From contig OY987263.1 of assembly GCA_963920665.1 (NCBI GenBank), positions 46,845,218 through 46,909,217 on the forward strand: 64,000 nt of DNA. The letters are read 5' to 3'. The notes beneath the pieces are model-generated. The model was not told the origin of the DNA. It saw only the letters and a program-made list of their open reading frames with translations, and searched no databases. Of this stretch, positions 36,801 to 49,700 are shown piece after piece. Every line of letters begins with the position of its first letter. Position 1 is the first letter of the stretch. A program made the translations under genes and the position numbers. The DNA comes from Straminergon stramineum (Eukaryota; Streptophyta; Bryopsida; Hypnales; Calliergonaceae).

Positions 36801-37258
36801 TTTTCGAATGTAGGTGACCAATTCGGAAATTTCCTTTTGATGCAGTTAAACAAACCGAGCAGACAGATGTGTACAGCTTTGGGGCTTTCTTGTTGGAAGT
36901 GGCCTGTGGGAAGAAACCCATCTACCATGAAGAAGGAGAGGTGAAGCTATTGGTGGAGCACGTGTGGCAATTGTGGGAGAACTCGTGCATTCTAGATGCA
37001 GCAGATGAGTGCCTTAGAGGGATGTTCAATGTCCAAGAAATGACCAAAGTGTTGTGTTTGGGACTTTTGTGCTCCCACCCGAGCCCTACCATGCGACCTT
37101 CCATGCGTCAAGTGCTGCTCATCCTCAATGGCGACGTCCAACTTCCCGAAGTACCTCTCTCAAAACCCCAATTGGACTCCATCCCCAAAAGCTCACCAGA
37201 CAACCTCTCATGGACTTCAAATCCAAGCTCCATGTACAACACTGCATCGACAAACTAG
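33813..37258 (+). CDS. L-type lectin receptor-like kinase
   Basis: Cell-surface receptor kinase: extracellular legume-lectin domain, one membrane pass, cytoplasmic Ser/Thr kinase. Exons 33813-35332, 36133-36365 and 36846-37258; phases match, 721 residues. Residues 1-30 are a signal peptide. The lectin domain covers about 36-290, with HTFAVEFDFV, SDPDEGFHVGIDINS and LQVWIDYD. A membrane segment lies near 319-343, followed by basic SRRVERR. The kinase starts near 370: GRGGFGSVYKG, VAVKRV, HRDVKAANIML, DFGLAR and FAPE are all intact, so it should be active. Odd: about 30 extra residues sit between HLFG and PWERR, and the segment after APE lacks seven residues (GKLEVAR) kept in the 25 kb pseudogene; exon 3 uses a different acceptor. 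Known members act in defence and development; the ligand here is unknown. Confidence 0.93.
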
Positions 37259-38123
37259 AGAGGAGACCAAATGAATCACGCCGGGCAAGGGATTGCTTGA
37301 GAATATAACAGTGGTGTGTGGTTTGGGCATCACAGCGTCACACCCTGTTGGCTGCAAATAGGATCCGAAGTGAGCAGACTCTTATTTCACGACAGCCTAA
37401 AAACTGACTAGAGTTACTTCTCCCTCGGCTTAAGAGTGTGCCGAAAGTCTCAAATCCGTCATTTGAGAGCTGTGATTTGGACGTCTCATGACTACATGTC
37501 TCCATGTAAATTAGCAGTGCATATATATTTTTTTTTTTTGGCCATCGATTGCTAATTCAGATTTCAAACCTGTTTGGTTACCTTGACTCACTCAGAACTT
37601 TGAGCTCTTTGTAGTAAATTTCACGGTGCGATTCTCTCTTCACTTCTGAGCCAGCATTGGTTAATACTGTAACCACCACTCATGTGACCAAACATGAACC
37701 ACCACTTTTCGTGGGTAAGTGCATATCGGTATTCAAGAATCAATTGATACTTCTTCTGAGAGCATGTACCTTGAAGCAAAACCAGCACTGCTGGAAATCA
37801 AGTCTTCTCTATTTCGCTTGAACGCAATTAATAATCAATCTAAATGCCCCCAGTGGCATCAAAGTAGAGTACACCTCATCGTCTGAACTCAGCAGAGCGC
37901 CAGAGCCTGATTCCATTGCCCTTGGTTTCTCGTTCATTGGACTAACATGAATCCAGCCAGCCGGTTACAATGTAATGATCTATGCACACGTGTCATGTAA
38001 GCGCCGGACTCGTCGTTCTCGAATTGTACACACCTGATTGTATGGTCCACTACCGTTTCAGCACAGCACTCTCAGCTTTTCAGAGGGAACCCTCGTCTTC
38101 GAAAGAATCTACACAACCCTAAA
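37259..38123. other. Convergent 3' region of lectin kinase and exchanger
   Basis: About 0.86 kb between two converging stop codons. It holds a T-run near 37528-37540. No gene or transposon end recognised; it should contain both polyadenylation regions. Confidence 0.4.
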
Positions 38124-41100
38124 TTACAAAAGTCGGATACCCAAGTACCCCGGTGAGGAGCCCAAATGGAAGCCTTCCAGCGCAATAAACCCGAGGCTAT
38201 CAACCAGTCTCAACGACAAGAATGTAGCATACAAAAACAGAAGCCCCACTCCCAGGACCTTGTTCGGCACCATGCCACTAGCAGGCAACACCAGCAGTCC
38301 CCAAAGCAGGCTCACAAACAGGAAACCCACGGTATAGATAATGGTATGATCCTCCGGCAACACGAGCGGGTCAGGAAACATCTTCCAACTCGCCAACACA
38401 AACGACAGCCCCAAGCCCACCAAAGTATTAAACATGGGCCCTGCATAGCACCCCGACATCGCAATCTGCACTCCGTCACCGCCGTTGCACGCCAACGCTA
38501 GATTCGAAATCAAGTCGCCGATGGAGTTTCCCCACGCGAGCACCGTGAGCCCCAGAATAGCAGAATCGATTTCCAAAATGACGCCCAATGCAACGAGCAC
38601 GGCCACGAGCTCGTTCGCAATCAAGTAGAACCAAACAATGCTCATGACGAATCCTCCCAACACCCATGGCATCAAGCCTCGCGTGGGCGGCCGGTCCTTC
38701 TCTAAACTGAAGTAGGCGAGCCCGCCCAAGACGATCCCCAGGAAGACGCCGAACGTGTACGCGCCGGGGGTGCTCCCGAAAGGCTCTCCATCGTTGCTGT
38801 CCCATACGCTGGCCAAAAGAATAGGCGCCAGAGTGGCACTGGCGATGGCGAATGGACGGGACCAGCGGTTATCCTCCACCACAGGGATTGTGAGCCGGCG
38901 GGGCAGACCAAGCGGGACGTCCATGATCTCCCAGCACACCGCACTGCAAGCTGGTTCCTGAAGGGCATTCAAATGATCAAATGAATGTGAGAATCCCAAA
39001 CACGGTTGCAGGGATCTAGCTCAATTAGCTCCTAGAAACAACGACTCATACCTTGAAAACGACCGTTATTACTAAGCACACTGTGAAGAATACTCCCTCC
39101 GTCCCGAAATAAGTGTCAGCGGTGTGTGTGTTGTTGAAAACGTTTAATACCAATTTCATGGATCATATTGTGAAAAGCACAAATTCAGAAGGGTTCAGAT
39201 TTTATAACACCAGCATGAATGATGAACATTGCATGTGTTCATAGCAAGCTAAATAAAATTGGACAGAAAGAAGCCTCCAAATGACCTACTCAAAACAACC
39301 TTAAAATACGTGAGGTAAGGTTCAATTAGGACACTTATTTCCGACAGAGGGAGTATAATTCAGATTGGACTTTTTGTTCTTATCACCAGAATCAGCTAAG
39401 AACGTGGTCGAAACATCGATATTAAAATTTGACGAAGCGAAGCCCCTACATGACGTACTCAAAATTGCTGTAAAGCCCAATCTGAGCGTTTCAGTCCGTT
39501 AGGAGTGAACGTCAGCTACCTAGGAATAAGAGATGTGTCGAAATCTCACCTCCGTCGGCATTTCCTCGTTTAGAGGCTGCATGTACTCTCCACGGTTGTG
39601 TTCGTCGTGCTGATCCCCCTCAGCATCCAATGCTTCCAGTGCCGCTGCCAGGCTTGTGTGGGAGTAGATTGCAACGTGATGCGTTTGTTGCCAACTCCAA
39701 GGAGCAGCAGCCATCTCCCCCACGGAGGAGGATTGCGAGACATCGGTCGCGTCGGAGTCTACCTCCAGTGCTTCTTCCATGCCTTCATCTGATAAACCAA
39801 CAGTTATGTACATCAGGAGACATTAACCTGGAACGATGACAAAGACAAACTACATTGTAACGTCAATTCACAGAAGTGGGCGTAACGTAGAGGATCCTAT
39901 TAGCGTCACTTCAAGCAACTTAACATATTTAGCACTGTGATCCCTGGAAGATGTATTGAGAGATCCTTGCACACAAGAGTCAGATGTGCTGAGGCCAATT
40001 TTTATCACTCCGCATGAATCTCTTATGCCATCATTCAAAACGGGAGGTTGTAGACCAGTGTCGAAGGGACGGTGGAAAATCCCCAATTCCGTCAGATATT
40101 TAGACAAACGGCCATAGATATTTAGCCAACTCGTGCTTGCACCAATTGCTAATAAGTCCAACCTAGTGGTATGAATACACGAACAGATTACTTGGTGATG
40201 GTAACGGAGTCAGTATAGGGAGTCCTCAACCTAGTACACCATGAGCATGATTAATATGCTTAAAAAAGGGAAGGAAGCTGAAGAGGAATGCGACACTTTC
40301 GGTACTACAGATGCTCCCTCCATACTAGTTAGCTTATAATACCATTTGGGAAAATTGAAGTTTTCCAAAAGCCCGAAACTTCACTGAATTTGACTGTACA
40401 AACAACAATCTGAGACAAGCAACGCAATTCTTAGAGCAATTCGACAGCCCGCAGAGAAGTGAGAGCTTACTTGAAAGAAGTGGATCCAGATGCAGGCGTC
40501 GCTTTTTAGGGTATCGCTTCTTAATCAATTCATACATGGCTACTGTGATTCCATACAACACATACAAAGAGAGATACCCAACGGCCCCCACGAAGCTGAT
40601 CTTTCCTTTATAGATGATGAAGGAAAGCACCACCAACGAGCCCATGAAGAAACCCACATCCCTCAGGAAGCAAGCCCAATCCAGTCGCGGCCGCGGCGCT
40701 CCTGGAGCCGACGGCTGCACCGCCAGGCACACCGAGCCGACCACCACGGAGGTCACAAAGACTGCGCCCCCAAGCACACTGTTCAGACCAACCTGCACAG
40801 AAAATGAATCAAACCACTCAACTTTTTTGACAACAAGTCATACCCGAAAAACATGAAAAGTGTTAAAAAAAATAAAATTTAGAATCTTCTATGGAGATTT
40901 CTGACTAAACACTCAAACCTCTCTAATACACACTCTACAATTTCACATCCCCTGTATTTCCTCACAATCTGTCATGCCGTGTGCACATCTGATTGAGCAA
41001 AGTCAAATTTAATCTTCAATGCTTGACATTTAATCCTCAAAACTTAATTTCTAATCCAAAAGGGCTATATTTAATCCTCAAACTTATCCTCAGTCAGTCA

Positions 41101-41957
41101 TGCGAAATACACATCTGACTGTCCATGTCAAGTTGTAAACACTTGTGACAGTGCATTCAGAAGCTCATTTGCTAACCCAAGCAGTGTCAGTAGAGAGGGT
41201 TCCGTGCACCTTACTGTAACTGAGTACATACAGAAGTCATCTATCCGTCAAACTGAAAAGCCCTACATGTAAAAATTCCAAAGAACAAGAACTTACATTC
41301 AAGGGAGAAAAAAAGTGATCTCGGACTATCTCTCACCTGGCCGTGTCCCGTTCCCAGAAACGACGCAATGCTGGCGAACACATCCGGCGCTCCGTTTCCG
41401 AGAGGAAGGAGCGACACCCCCGCCACCGTGGGTGGAAGGCGCAGCAGCACCGACAGCTTTTCCAGGGAGCAGCAAAAGTAATCAGCAGCCGTGTTGCCCA
41501 GCATGTAGAACAGCATCATGAGCCAGACGAAGAACAACACATAGGCCAGCACCGGCGCCTTTGGAAACGTGCAGTAATAAGCATTGATGTACTCGATGAG
41601 CGTCCCCGACTGGCACTCCGTGTTAGCTCGTACGTAACTGCATTCATCTGGAAACCCCACATGCTCCCGAACGTTTGTGCACGGCCTCGTGATCTGCCTC
41701 CTCTGCCTGCTGTCGGAAGTTATGTTGGAAAATTTATTGTTGGTTACCTCGGATATGACAGGATTGAATCCCAGCACATGACGACCTGTGCCTGGCCATG
41801 TTTCGTATCCCAGGACGCTTGATTCTTGGCTTGCAAGTGACGAAGTGGACGGCGAAGGACGCGTGCGGAGGAGAGCGATGAAGAAAATCAAGGAAAATAA
41901 ACTAAGGAAAGGGCGGACGCGAGGACCCCGAGCTATATTCATAGTGCTCCGATTCAC
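38124..41957 (-). CDS. CCX: Cation/calcium exchanger (CCX/NCX family)
   Basis: Membrane antiporter that swaps Ca2+, Na+ or K+ for another cation. Exons 41957-41337, 40792-40471, 39788-39550 and 38957-38124; phases agree, 671 residues, typical of plant CCX. N-terminal hydrophobic segment (FLSLFSLIFFIALL) is a likely signal. The two alpha repeats are present: LPLGNGAPDVFAS (about 187-192 for GNGAPD) and AWGNSIGDLISNLALA (about 537-542 for GNSIGD), with SGCYAGPMFNTLVGLG after the second. About ten hydrophobic segments surround a central hydrophilic loop (exon 3, acidic, residues 315-394) that is probably cytosolic and regulatory. The start is the first ATG of the frame; a second Met lies five codons on. 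Introns hold a Stowaway MITE (intron 3) and a family 1 repeat (intron 2). Family assignment is secure; ion preference and membrane are not shown. Confidence 0.94.
39093..39353. mobile_element. Stowaway MITE in exchanger intron 3 (261 bp)
   Basis: Starts CTCCCTCCGTCCCGAAATAA (then GTGTC) and ends with the near-complement (GGACACTTATTTCC then GACAGAGGGAG). Flanked by TA on both sides (39091-39092, 39354-39355), the target duplication of Tc1/mariner-type elements. The terminal motif is the one familiar from grass Stowaway MITEs. Non-coding, inside the intron between exons 3 and 4. Confidence 0.9.
40021..40235. repeat. Dispersed repeat family 1, copy iii (exchanger intron 2)
   Basis: Shares ATCATTCAAAACGGGAGGTTGTAGA, CGGCCATAGATA-TTAGCCAA, CTTGCACCAATTGCTAAT and TCAGTATAGGG in order with the two BT1 intron copies (first motif listed in two overlapping parts of fewer than 20 bases: ATCATTCAAA and CGGGAGGTTGTAGA). 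Confidence 0.6.
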
Positions 41958-43160
41958 ACCAAAGAGCGAGCTTCAATGGCCCCCCTGTCCATCCAAATTC
42001 CAAACCATCTACTAGCAATACAACATTTTCTGTTCAAATGGACCCGTTCTACGTCTGCAATTCTCGTTTCACAGTTTCACAACAGCCATTGCGCTTGTCA
42101 AACCATGTCGGCAGCTAAACTGGGTTGCACCACTCTAAGCCCCCTGCACGACAATAAGAAGAGAAACCGCCTCAGAATCACTATTCCAATCACCCCGTGT
42201 CTCCCGATCCCTCTCGCTTTAATTTCCCAGCGTAACCTAAGTTCCTATCATCGCAAGCATCGCCCCGCCATCGCCAGCCGAACTCAAAGAATTAAAAACC
42301 ACAGAACAATCCTCTAACATCGAACAGAGCAAGAAACGAAACTCACCGAATCGTTCTTCTCTCTCCTCCGAAATGACTGCACTTGTTCCATGAGTCCCAA
42401 ACGAAACTACAATTCTCCAAGCTCCGTGCAATCTTTTGTTTCAGTTCCACAAAGTTCCACCCGTGGAACCAAAATCGAAAAGGTCAAAGAAAAAAATGTA
42501 GAAACTGTCTACTCACGCCCCGTCCACATCCCTCAAAAGAACAGCCTCCATGAAACGTACAAACTCCAGAAAAGGAAAGGAAAAAAAAAAAGCAGGGACT
42601 GAGGGATGGCGTGTCTGGTCGTGCTCACCGTTCCTATACCTCCCCCGCAACCAATCCCAACCAAACTCAAAACTTGGCAATCCGAATGCAAGCCACCATT
42701 TGGGAGTTCCCCAAATGTCGAGAACCGATCGTGAAGCGTGTTTCCGTCCTGAATGAAGAAGTGCACCGACAACGCCGACTTGGGAAGTTCGGCGACCTTC
42801 AGGGCCAAACCGACCACCTGATTATTACGTGAGGATGCTCCATCACCTTCGGCCTGCCTGCCCGCAGCAGCGTTGCCGGCAAATGGACGCACACGGAGGA
42901 CTCCTGGTTGGGTTTCGCAAGTGCAGTGATTGTTCCCAGCTGCGGGAATTGCGGTTTGGTTTGGCAGGTCTTGGTCCGTCGGGCGGTCCGTCGCTCCGTC
43001 GCTCCGTCCCTCCTCGCCATGTGGAGAGTGCGAGAGGTTTTCTCATGTTCACGGGCAGCGGGCAGAGGCGGAGGGAATTAAATGTGTGCCCGCAGTCTGG
43101 TTGGGCAGAGCAGAAGAAACGGGGAGGGGGGGGGTTCTGGTGTTTTTTTTGGGAAGGCCA
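41958..43160. promoter_or_regulatory. GC-richer 5' flank of the exchanger gene
   Basis: About 1.2 kb upstream of the exchanger start, clearly less AT-rich than the DNA beyond 43200. It should carry the leader and promoter. A short array of CGTCGCTCCGTC-type units lies near 42975-43010, with A-runs at about 42580 and a G-run at 43125. Frames on both strands (42237-43259) carry no recognisable motif and look GC-driven. Confidence 0.45.
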
Positions 43161-46100
43161 TTTATTGCTCAGAGGCTATACAATTTTTTTGAAGGAATCT
43201 CCAGCCGTAGATTCTCCTATTTCCAATGGCTGAAATCACTCAATTGTTGCTTAAGCTAGAGATAATATTATGGATGAACATACACAATTTTGAATTATAT
43301 ATGCTTTCAACCACATTTGTATGTTTCATCCATGCATATATGGATGTAAATAGCTTTACCGCTCTACTTGAGATAGTTTATTGCATTGCCTAGAAAAAAT
43401 AAATAAAAACTCTAGTTGTTGGCCTTTCAGTACATTATTACGGTCATATTCTATGGCACAATCATTGTATTGGGTGGATTGCCTTTGAAACCAAATTTTG
43501 GAAATCATCCATTCAAATTCTCAAACTATCATTCAATATTTCAATTCTATATGAGAGGCTTACAATAGGGAATGTACTAAATCCTAAACCACAAAACACT
43601 CATGTAACAACAACAAACCTTAAATCCTAAATGAGGTTAAAAAAATTCTTATATACAATATTTCTTAGGGAAACACGTACAACACTCATCTACTTCTTGA
43701 ATTTGGCAAGTATGAAACTAACATTATAAAGAAACACAACTATATATCCACCAAAAAACTATGTGCAATTCATAATTACACTTTAGATGAATTAAAGTGT
43801 ATTGATTTTCTTGGGCAAGAATTTTCTTATAGTACTTTTAAAGTCAAGAATATGCTTAATCAAGCATTTTGTGGTTTCGAGGTGGTTTCCATAGTGCTCA
43901 ATCAAGCATTCCAAGGAAGCCCCAGATTCTCTTTTGGGTACAATGGAAACCTAGTAACGCAATGGAAATGTACTAAGGGAATCCTCCTCTTAGAACATGT
44001 TGCCATTAGGGGGCTAGAGAGGTCTAGGCTTAGATCTCTAGCCTCTAGTTTTGCAAAAGTTGAAAACAAATGTGGACCTTTTGGACCCTTAGCTAGAGCT
44101 TACTTTCTTGAATGTTCATCACATTGAGATTTCAGAGATTTTGTCTCTATCTACCCGTAGTCAACTTGGATGGCCTCCAGTTCTGGTTTCCAATGGCAAC
44201 TGGTCCTCGGGCTGATTTCCCTTTTGGTGATCCTTGCTTCTTGTGCTCTTTGTTACTCTCATGGCTTTTGTGCCTTGATAAAGTAGCCAACCTATTTCCA
44301 ACCACTTAAGCAATTATGCATATTTGAAGCAGAGTTTTTTTGAATGCAAAATTTTTTGCATGTGCAAAAACAGAGTTTAGAAAGATTTCATATTTTTTAG
44401 AATTTTATTACACAAAAATATAATTACTAAGAATTTTTTAGTGGAAGATTCTCTTTGACCTATAATGGTGGTATAGAGCTTTCTATTTGTCACCATATGC
44501 TAATTGCAAAATCAACCAAGGGTTGATTGCAATATTGAGAGCCTTGCAACCAATCATAATGAGACACAACTACTCCAAGAATTGCACCACAACTTCACAA
44601 AAAGAAAGCATACTACATATTGGAAATGGGAGTTGATCAAAAATGGGTTGGCTACCGTAACTGAAGTTAACTAAACTTGAGTTAAGTTAATTAATGTAGC
44701 CCCACCCAAGCTGGGCTTGGATTCCATGCATCCCCTTTTCTTTTTGCACCACGGGACCAGATTGCACCATTCCAAAATAAATTACTACTTGTCGCCACAA
44801 AAAATAATCTTTCTTTGCTAGAAATTTTTCTATTTTTATTTAAAATGTGGATGAATTCATCAAATTTGGATGAAAAAGTGCATGAATATGATTGTAAAGT
44901 ATTTTTTGGTCCAAAAGATGGATGAATGTAGAAATACAACACTTCACCAAATTTTAAGTAATTGCCACCTTGGCACTTTCTCAAAAAGTGAAAAAAAGGG
45001 CTGGTTGCATGCATGCAGCAACTGGCTCGACACATGTCCGTTCACTGGCGATTGTCGGAAGCTTCAAGTCCTGCAAGTACGTTAAGCTTATGTGTAGGCA
45101 GTCTGTTCCTGCAACTTGGCAAATTTTGTGAAGAAGGGGGGCAGTCGGGTTCATTTTTTTCAAAAAAAATTTTTAAGGTGGGTGGGGTTGACTTAAGGTA
45201 AAACAGCCCATTGTGGTCAGAATTAGGAGTTCGTACTCATGTCATTTTTTCATTTTTTTCCCACATAAAGACAGGTGTGAGAAACAGTGAGAGCATTTGA
45301 ATTTATATTTTTTTTGTCAAAGTATGAATTTGCTATGAATTTTTGAAGTGTTCAGCCCATCATGGCCCAAAAGAGTATGTAGACTACCCCAGAACCAACA
45401 AAATCTGTATCCATCATGCTCATCTTACATACCTAAAGCAATCACAATAATTTCTAATGTGAAAGGCCTAAAGAAGTCACTTCCTACAATGAAATTACAC
45501 AAAAAAGTAAGAAGTTCCTAATGCAGTCACTAATCACTCCATTACTATCAGGTAAGACATTGATTGTGGTCCAAATCTCATTTACTAATAAAACCCATGA
45601 TCAGGGCTGGAAAAAACCACAATGGGGGACTTCCTAGGTGACCACTATGGGTCATTTGACCGCGATGGGATGTTTCACCTTAGTAGTTGTATGGTACTAA
45701 GCTAGAAGGGCGACAAATCATGTCTAGCTCCACTAAGATAATTCTCTAGAGTGACATTCAGGAAGTTTTTTAAGTTTTACCTACTATTTTCCTTCAATTC
45801 CCAAATTGAACCAGTTTTTCAAGAACATAAAGTCTAATAATTCTTTTTTTTTTCTATTCAAAATCGATTTTTCAAAAAAAATTCCACCAATTTTTTGTTG
45901 ATGTTTTTAAATTGCAACTAGGGTTTTTACCAATTCCACCAACTAACTTTGAACTAGACACATGTTCTTCCCAAACATTGCTCTACATAAGGGTCTCTTG
46001 AAGCATTACTAGTATAATCTTTGGACCTCCTGTCATGCTCCATAGATGGGCAAAGTTCACAAGGGAGCTACACAAAATAGTGAAATTAGGTTGCCCCAGA

Positions 46101-46534
46101 CTAATTTCTCGAAATTTGACACTTTCAGTTCTTGTACAAGAATATACCACTTTTGAATCAAATATTGTTGTAATTGGGACTCATCTACCTCCATGTGTAC
46201 AAATGGAAATATTTTTAGAAACAATTGTTGACTTTGATGGCTTATAAAGTAACTTTCTTGATGTAAGGCAACCAAATTTTACTATTTTGTATATAGGATC
46301 CGAGTGAGAAATTGCACTTTCATATGGACTTAATGGGCGGGGAGGAATCTATTAAGAATTCTACACATATTAATTTCCTCAAGATTGACCAATCTCAACC
46401 AATGGGGTTGTCTACCAATTTTGGTAAAAACATGAAATCCTTCTTTTCCACTCACTCCCCCCGGCAAACAATTAGTGGAACTCTTCTTGTCTTCTAGTGC
46501 TTTTTTTGTCTACTGATGGAGCATGGCAGGAAGC
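43160..46534. other. AT-rich intergenic DNA
   Basis: No gene recognised. Frames near 43852-44309 and 44691-45201 match nothing I know. Contains several A/T runs. Confidence 0.4.
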
Positions 46535-46760
46535 CTTTAATTCCAAAATAATAGTCTAATCACCATAGAAATCAACCCTTCTTGGTACCGTGTGAATCAT
46601 TTGCTTAAAAAACAACCACGAGTATTCATTGGAGATCAAACCATAGTGCAAAATCTCCCCTTTTCATATAAAATTCCAAGAATTAACACATGCACTACAT
46701 AGAAGGATTCTTTGTCATCCATCAGACACTTAGTGTCCACAATGTCTTTTGAGGATTAAT
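46535..46760. mobile_element. TTAACCC-type repeat, diverged copy 3
   Basis: Carries the core words of 5046-5276 in order: CATAGAAATCAACCCTTC, CATTGGAGATCAAACCATAG, TGCAAAATCTCCCC, and TTTGTCATCCATCAGACA-GTGTCC. The terminal TTAACCC is mutated. Confidence 0.5.
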
Positions 46761-49700
46761 CTTGAAATGTTGTTGCAGATGTTTTGTACACTTTGGATGA
46801 CTTCAAAGAAGAAGAGGGGATGGAAAAAAAGTGATTCCTCATCTTCCTTTATTTGAAGTTGCATAAACACATTTTAATAAATGGCGTTCAATAATATTAC
46901 ATCATTGTGACACATTGTGATTGCATAAGAAGATGCTAAATCAATGGATTGCCAAATAGTATATTATAGCAACTTCTAGTTCTTACTAGTTCTTGATATG
47001 AATTTAATCCATAAAATGGTCTTTTGGAAATTTGAGACTAACTATTGAAATGAAGGAGCATACTAAGTCTAGTTTCTATTCCAATTGAAAAAATTGAAAA
47101 AAAATCAATATACAATATTTAATTGCAATATGAGCTTTGGGCCTATAACCATTGATGGTGGATTGAATTTTGCAATGTGTAATATTTTGAAATTAAATTA
47201 GAAAAAATAAATCTTGATTATGTAAAGGAATAGACAAGATTTTAAGACAAGTTCCTATGAAATTAGAGGAATTGGTGGAAGAAACCTACTTTATTATAAG
47301 ACTTGAAGCACTTAGAGAATCAAATTTTGATTAAATGAAAAAAGTGACTCAATACCTCCTCTAGAGAGTTGAAATTTGTGCACTTTATTTGAGAGATCAA
47401 AATCATAAAAGAACCATGATAATCCAAAATATATAGGAGGATCTTGAAAAATTATACCAATTGATAACATCTATAGTTGGATTTCAAAAATGAAGTGCAA
47501 ATATTTTTTAATAATTTGTAGGATTTGATAACTTCGATTTTGGTTATTTTATACCTTAAAATTTTAAAGATTTTTTTGTTTCATTCTTTCAAATCTAAGA
47601 AGAGTGCATTTGCTCTAGATTCTTATTGAATTCTTAGTTTTGAAAAACAAATTCTTCATCTTTTTAATATTTATTCTTCATGAAACACATGTCATTTTTT
47701 TATTAAAAAGACAAAACAATCGTGTAATTTTGTTACAATCCAAAAATCCAACCATCAATACTTTCCATAATGAATTCCATGCATACTAGATTGACTAATC
47801 TTTACTTTCATAAGGTCATAATTTTGAAATTCAATGACATTTTTGTGCAAAAATATTTCAAAGTACATGAAATCCATTTCAAATTATGTTCTCAAGAAGT
47901 CGGTAGGCCTTTGAGGGTTATAGTCATGAGTAGGTCCAAATTTCCAAAATTGTGAAGATTTAGTGTAAAATAGAGTTTAGAAGAATGTAATGATGAATTT
48001 TAAATGAAAGTTGTATAACATGATCCATAGAACATATCCATGTAGTCAAATCTCCTATTGCACTAATCAATATTAATCAAAAAATAGTTTAGCTAAAAAT
48101 TCAAAATGTAGATTGAATATTTGTACCTTTTAATTAAATAAATTCTCCTTCAAATGCAAAATATCAAGTTTAGACTATGGTGATTCTATAAGATTTTATT
48201 TTACTTGTTTATTCAAGCACATTTTGAAGGGTCCTTTTCAAGCCTACCTTCATTGGAAATCATTGTTTGTAGTAAAATAGTCTTTTCAATATCATAACCG
48301 GCTATTAGGGTTAGCAAAAATTAAATGAAAAAACAAAAGTTTAACTTTCTTAGAAATTAGTCTAAGAGGGAGCTAGAAAACAAATAAATTAATGTTATAC
48401 ATGCTAAACTATTAGAAAATGGGCTACATCCATGTTGAAACATCCAAAAATTTGACATTCATGAAATTAAGTGACATGCTATCAATGCAATGTTCATAGT
48501 GAAAAAAGGAAATATGATGTGAATGAAACTAATAATAAAAGAGAAAGCCTACAAATACTCACAAATGAACAAATATATAAGGGTCCCTTGCATCATAGCT
48601 GCCACATGCAAATCTTAGAAAAGAAATTCACCACCCTCTTAATGTTTCTATAAGTAAGGTGCCAATTTTGTAAAATTTAGGTAATTATTCATCATAAAAT
48701 GCCAACCTTAATAGCTTAGTATAGTAGTACATGATTTTTAAATTATTTTAGAAAACTTGGAACTAAAGAGATTTAACATATGTCTAGTTTTAATTTCAGA
48801 TATTATATCTCCTTCATGATTCAAAAGTTATCATAGAAGACATGTCGAATGTGCAACAAATATTGCTATTTTATTTTTGAAACTAGTCAAAAATTGAATG
48901 CTTTACAATATCTTCTTTATAGAAGCTTTTGACTATATCAATCTTATAATGGGATATAAATAGAAAGGTAATTTGATCTACAATAGTTTATGTATATAAA
49001 ATAAATTAAAAATTAAAATAAGGCTCAAGCATTGAATGATTGATTGAATTTTAAGAATAAAATATTGGAGCTCCAAAATGGACCCCTACTCTACTACAAC
49101 TAATTTTCGAGGTTGACATATTTTAGATATTTTGTTGAAGATCCCATACCAAAGTTCATAATATCTTAGAGCCCCATTACAATATTTACTTACATTGTTT
49201 CCAATTCAATTATAAAAAATTGATTACTTAATAATTATTCAATAGATGAAAGGGCACAATTGAGTGTTAATCCCTAAAGTTTTATAGTGATTTGAGACCC
49301 CTAAAATACTTCAAATATACTTGCTCCCAAAGCATGAATAAAATCTTCATTTTTATTTATTCTTTAACAAATCCAATTGTAGGATCTCTCAATTAAGTTG
49401 TTCAATTACATCCTCCCACAAATGTAGAGTGACCCCCCCCCCTCTCAATTGCAAAATCAAGATACATAAAACAAGTTTTTGGAAGCCCTTCTAAATGTGA
49501 AGTTTTATCTTTCAACATTTTCATCCCAAATAAAATTTGTCCCTTAACTTGTGCATTTTAGCCAATATATGGGAAAATGAGTTGAGAATACATGGAATAG
49601 AATTTAGCCAAAAACTTCATATCATCTTTTTAAATTTACAAAATAGAAAGAGGTATATTTGATGAAGAAAAAAATAAAATTGCTAATAAATTCAAAAAGA

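Noticed and set aside
42237..43259. Possible small gene upstream of the exchanger
   Set aside because: Frames on both strands are GC-driven, none with a recognisable motif or consistent exons; treated as promoter and leader.
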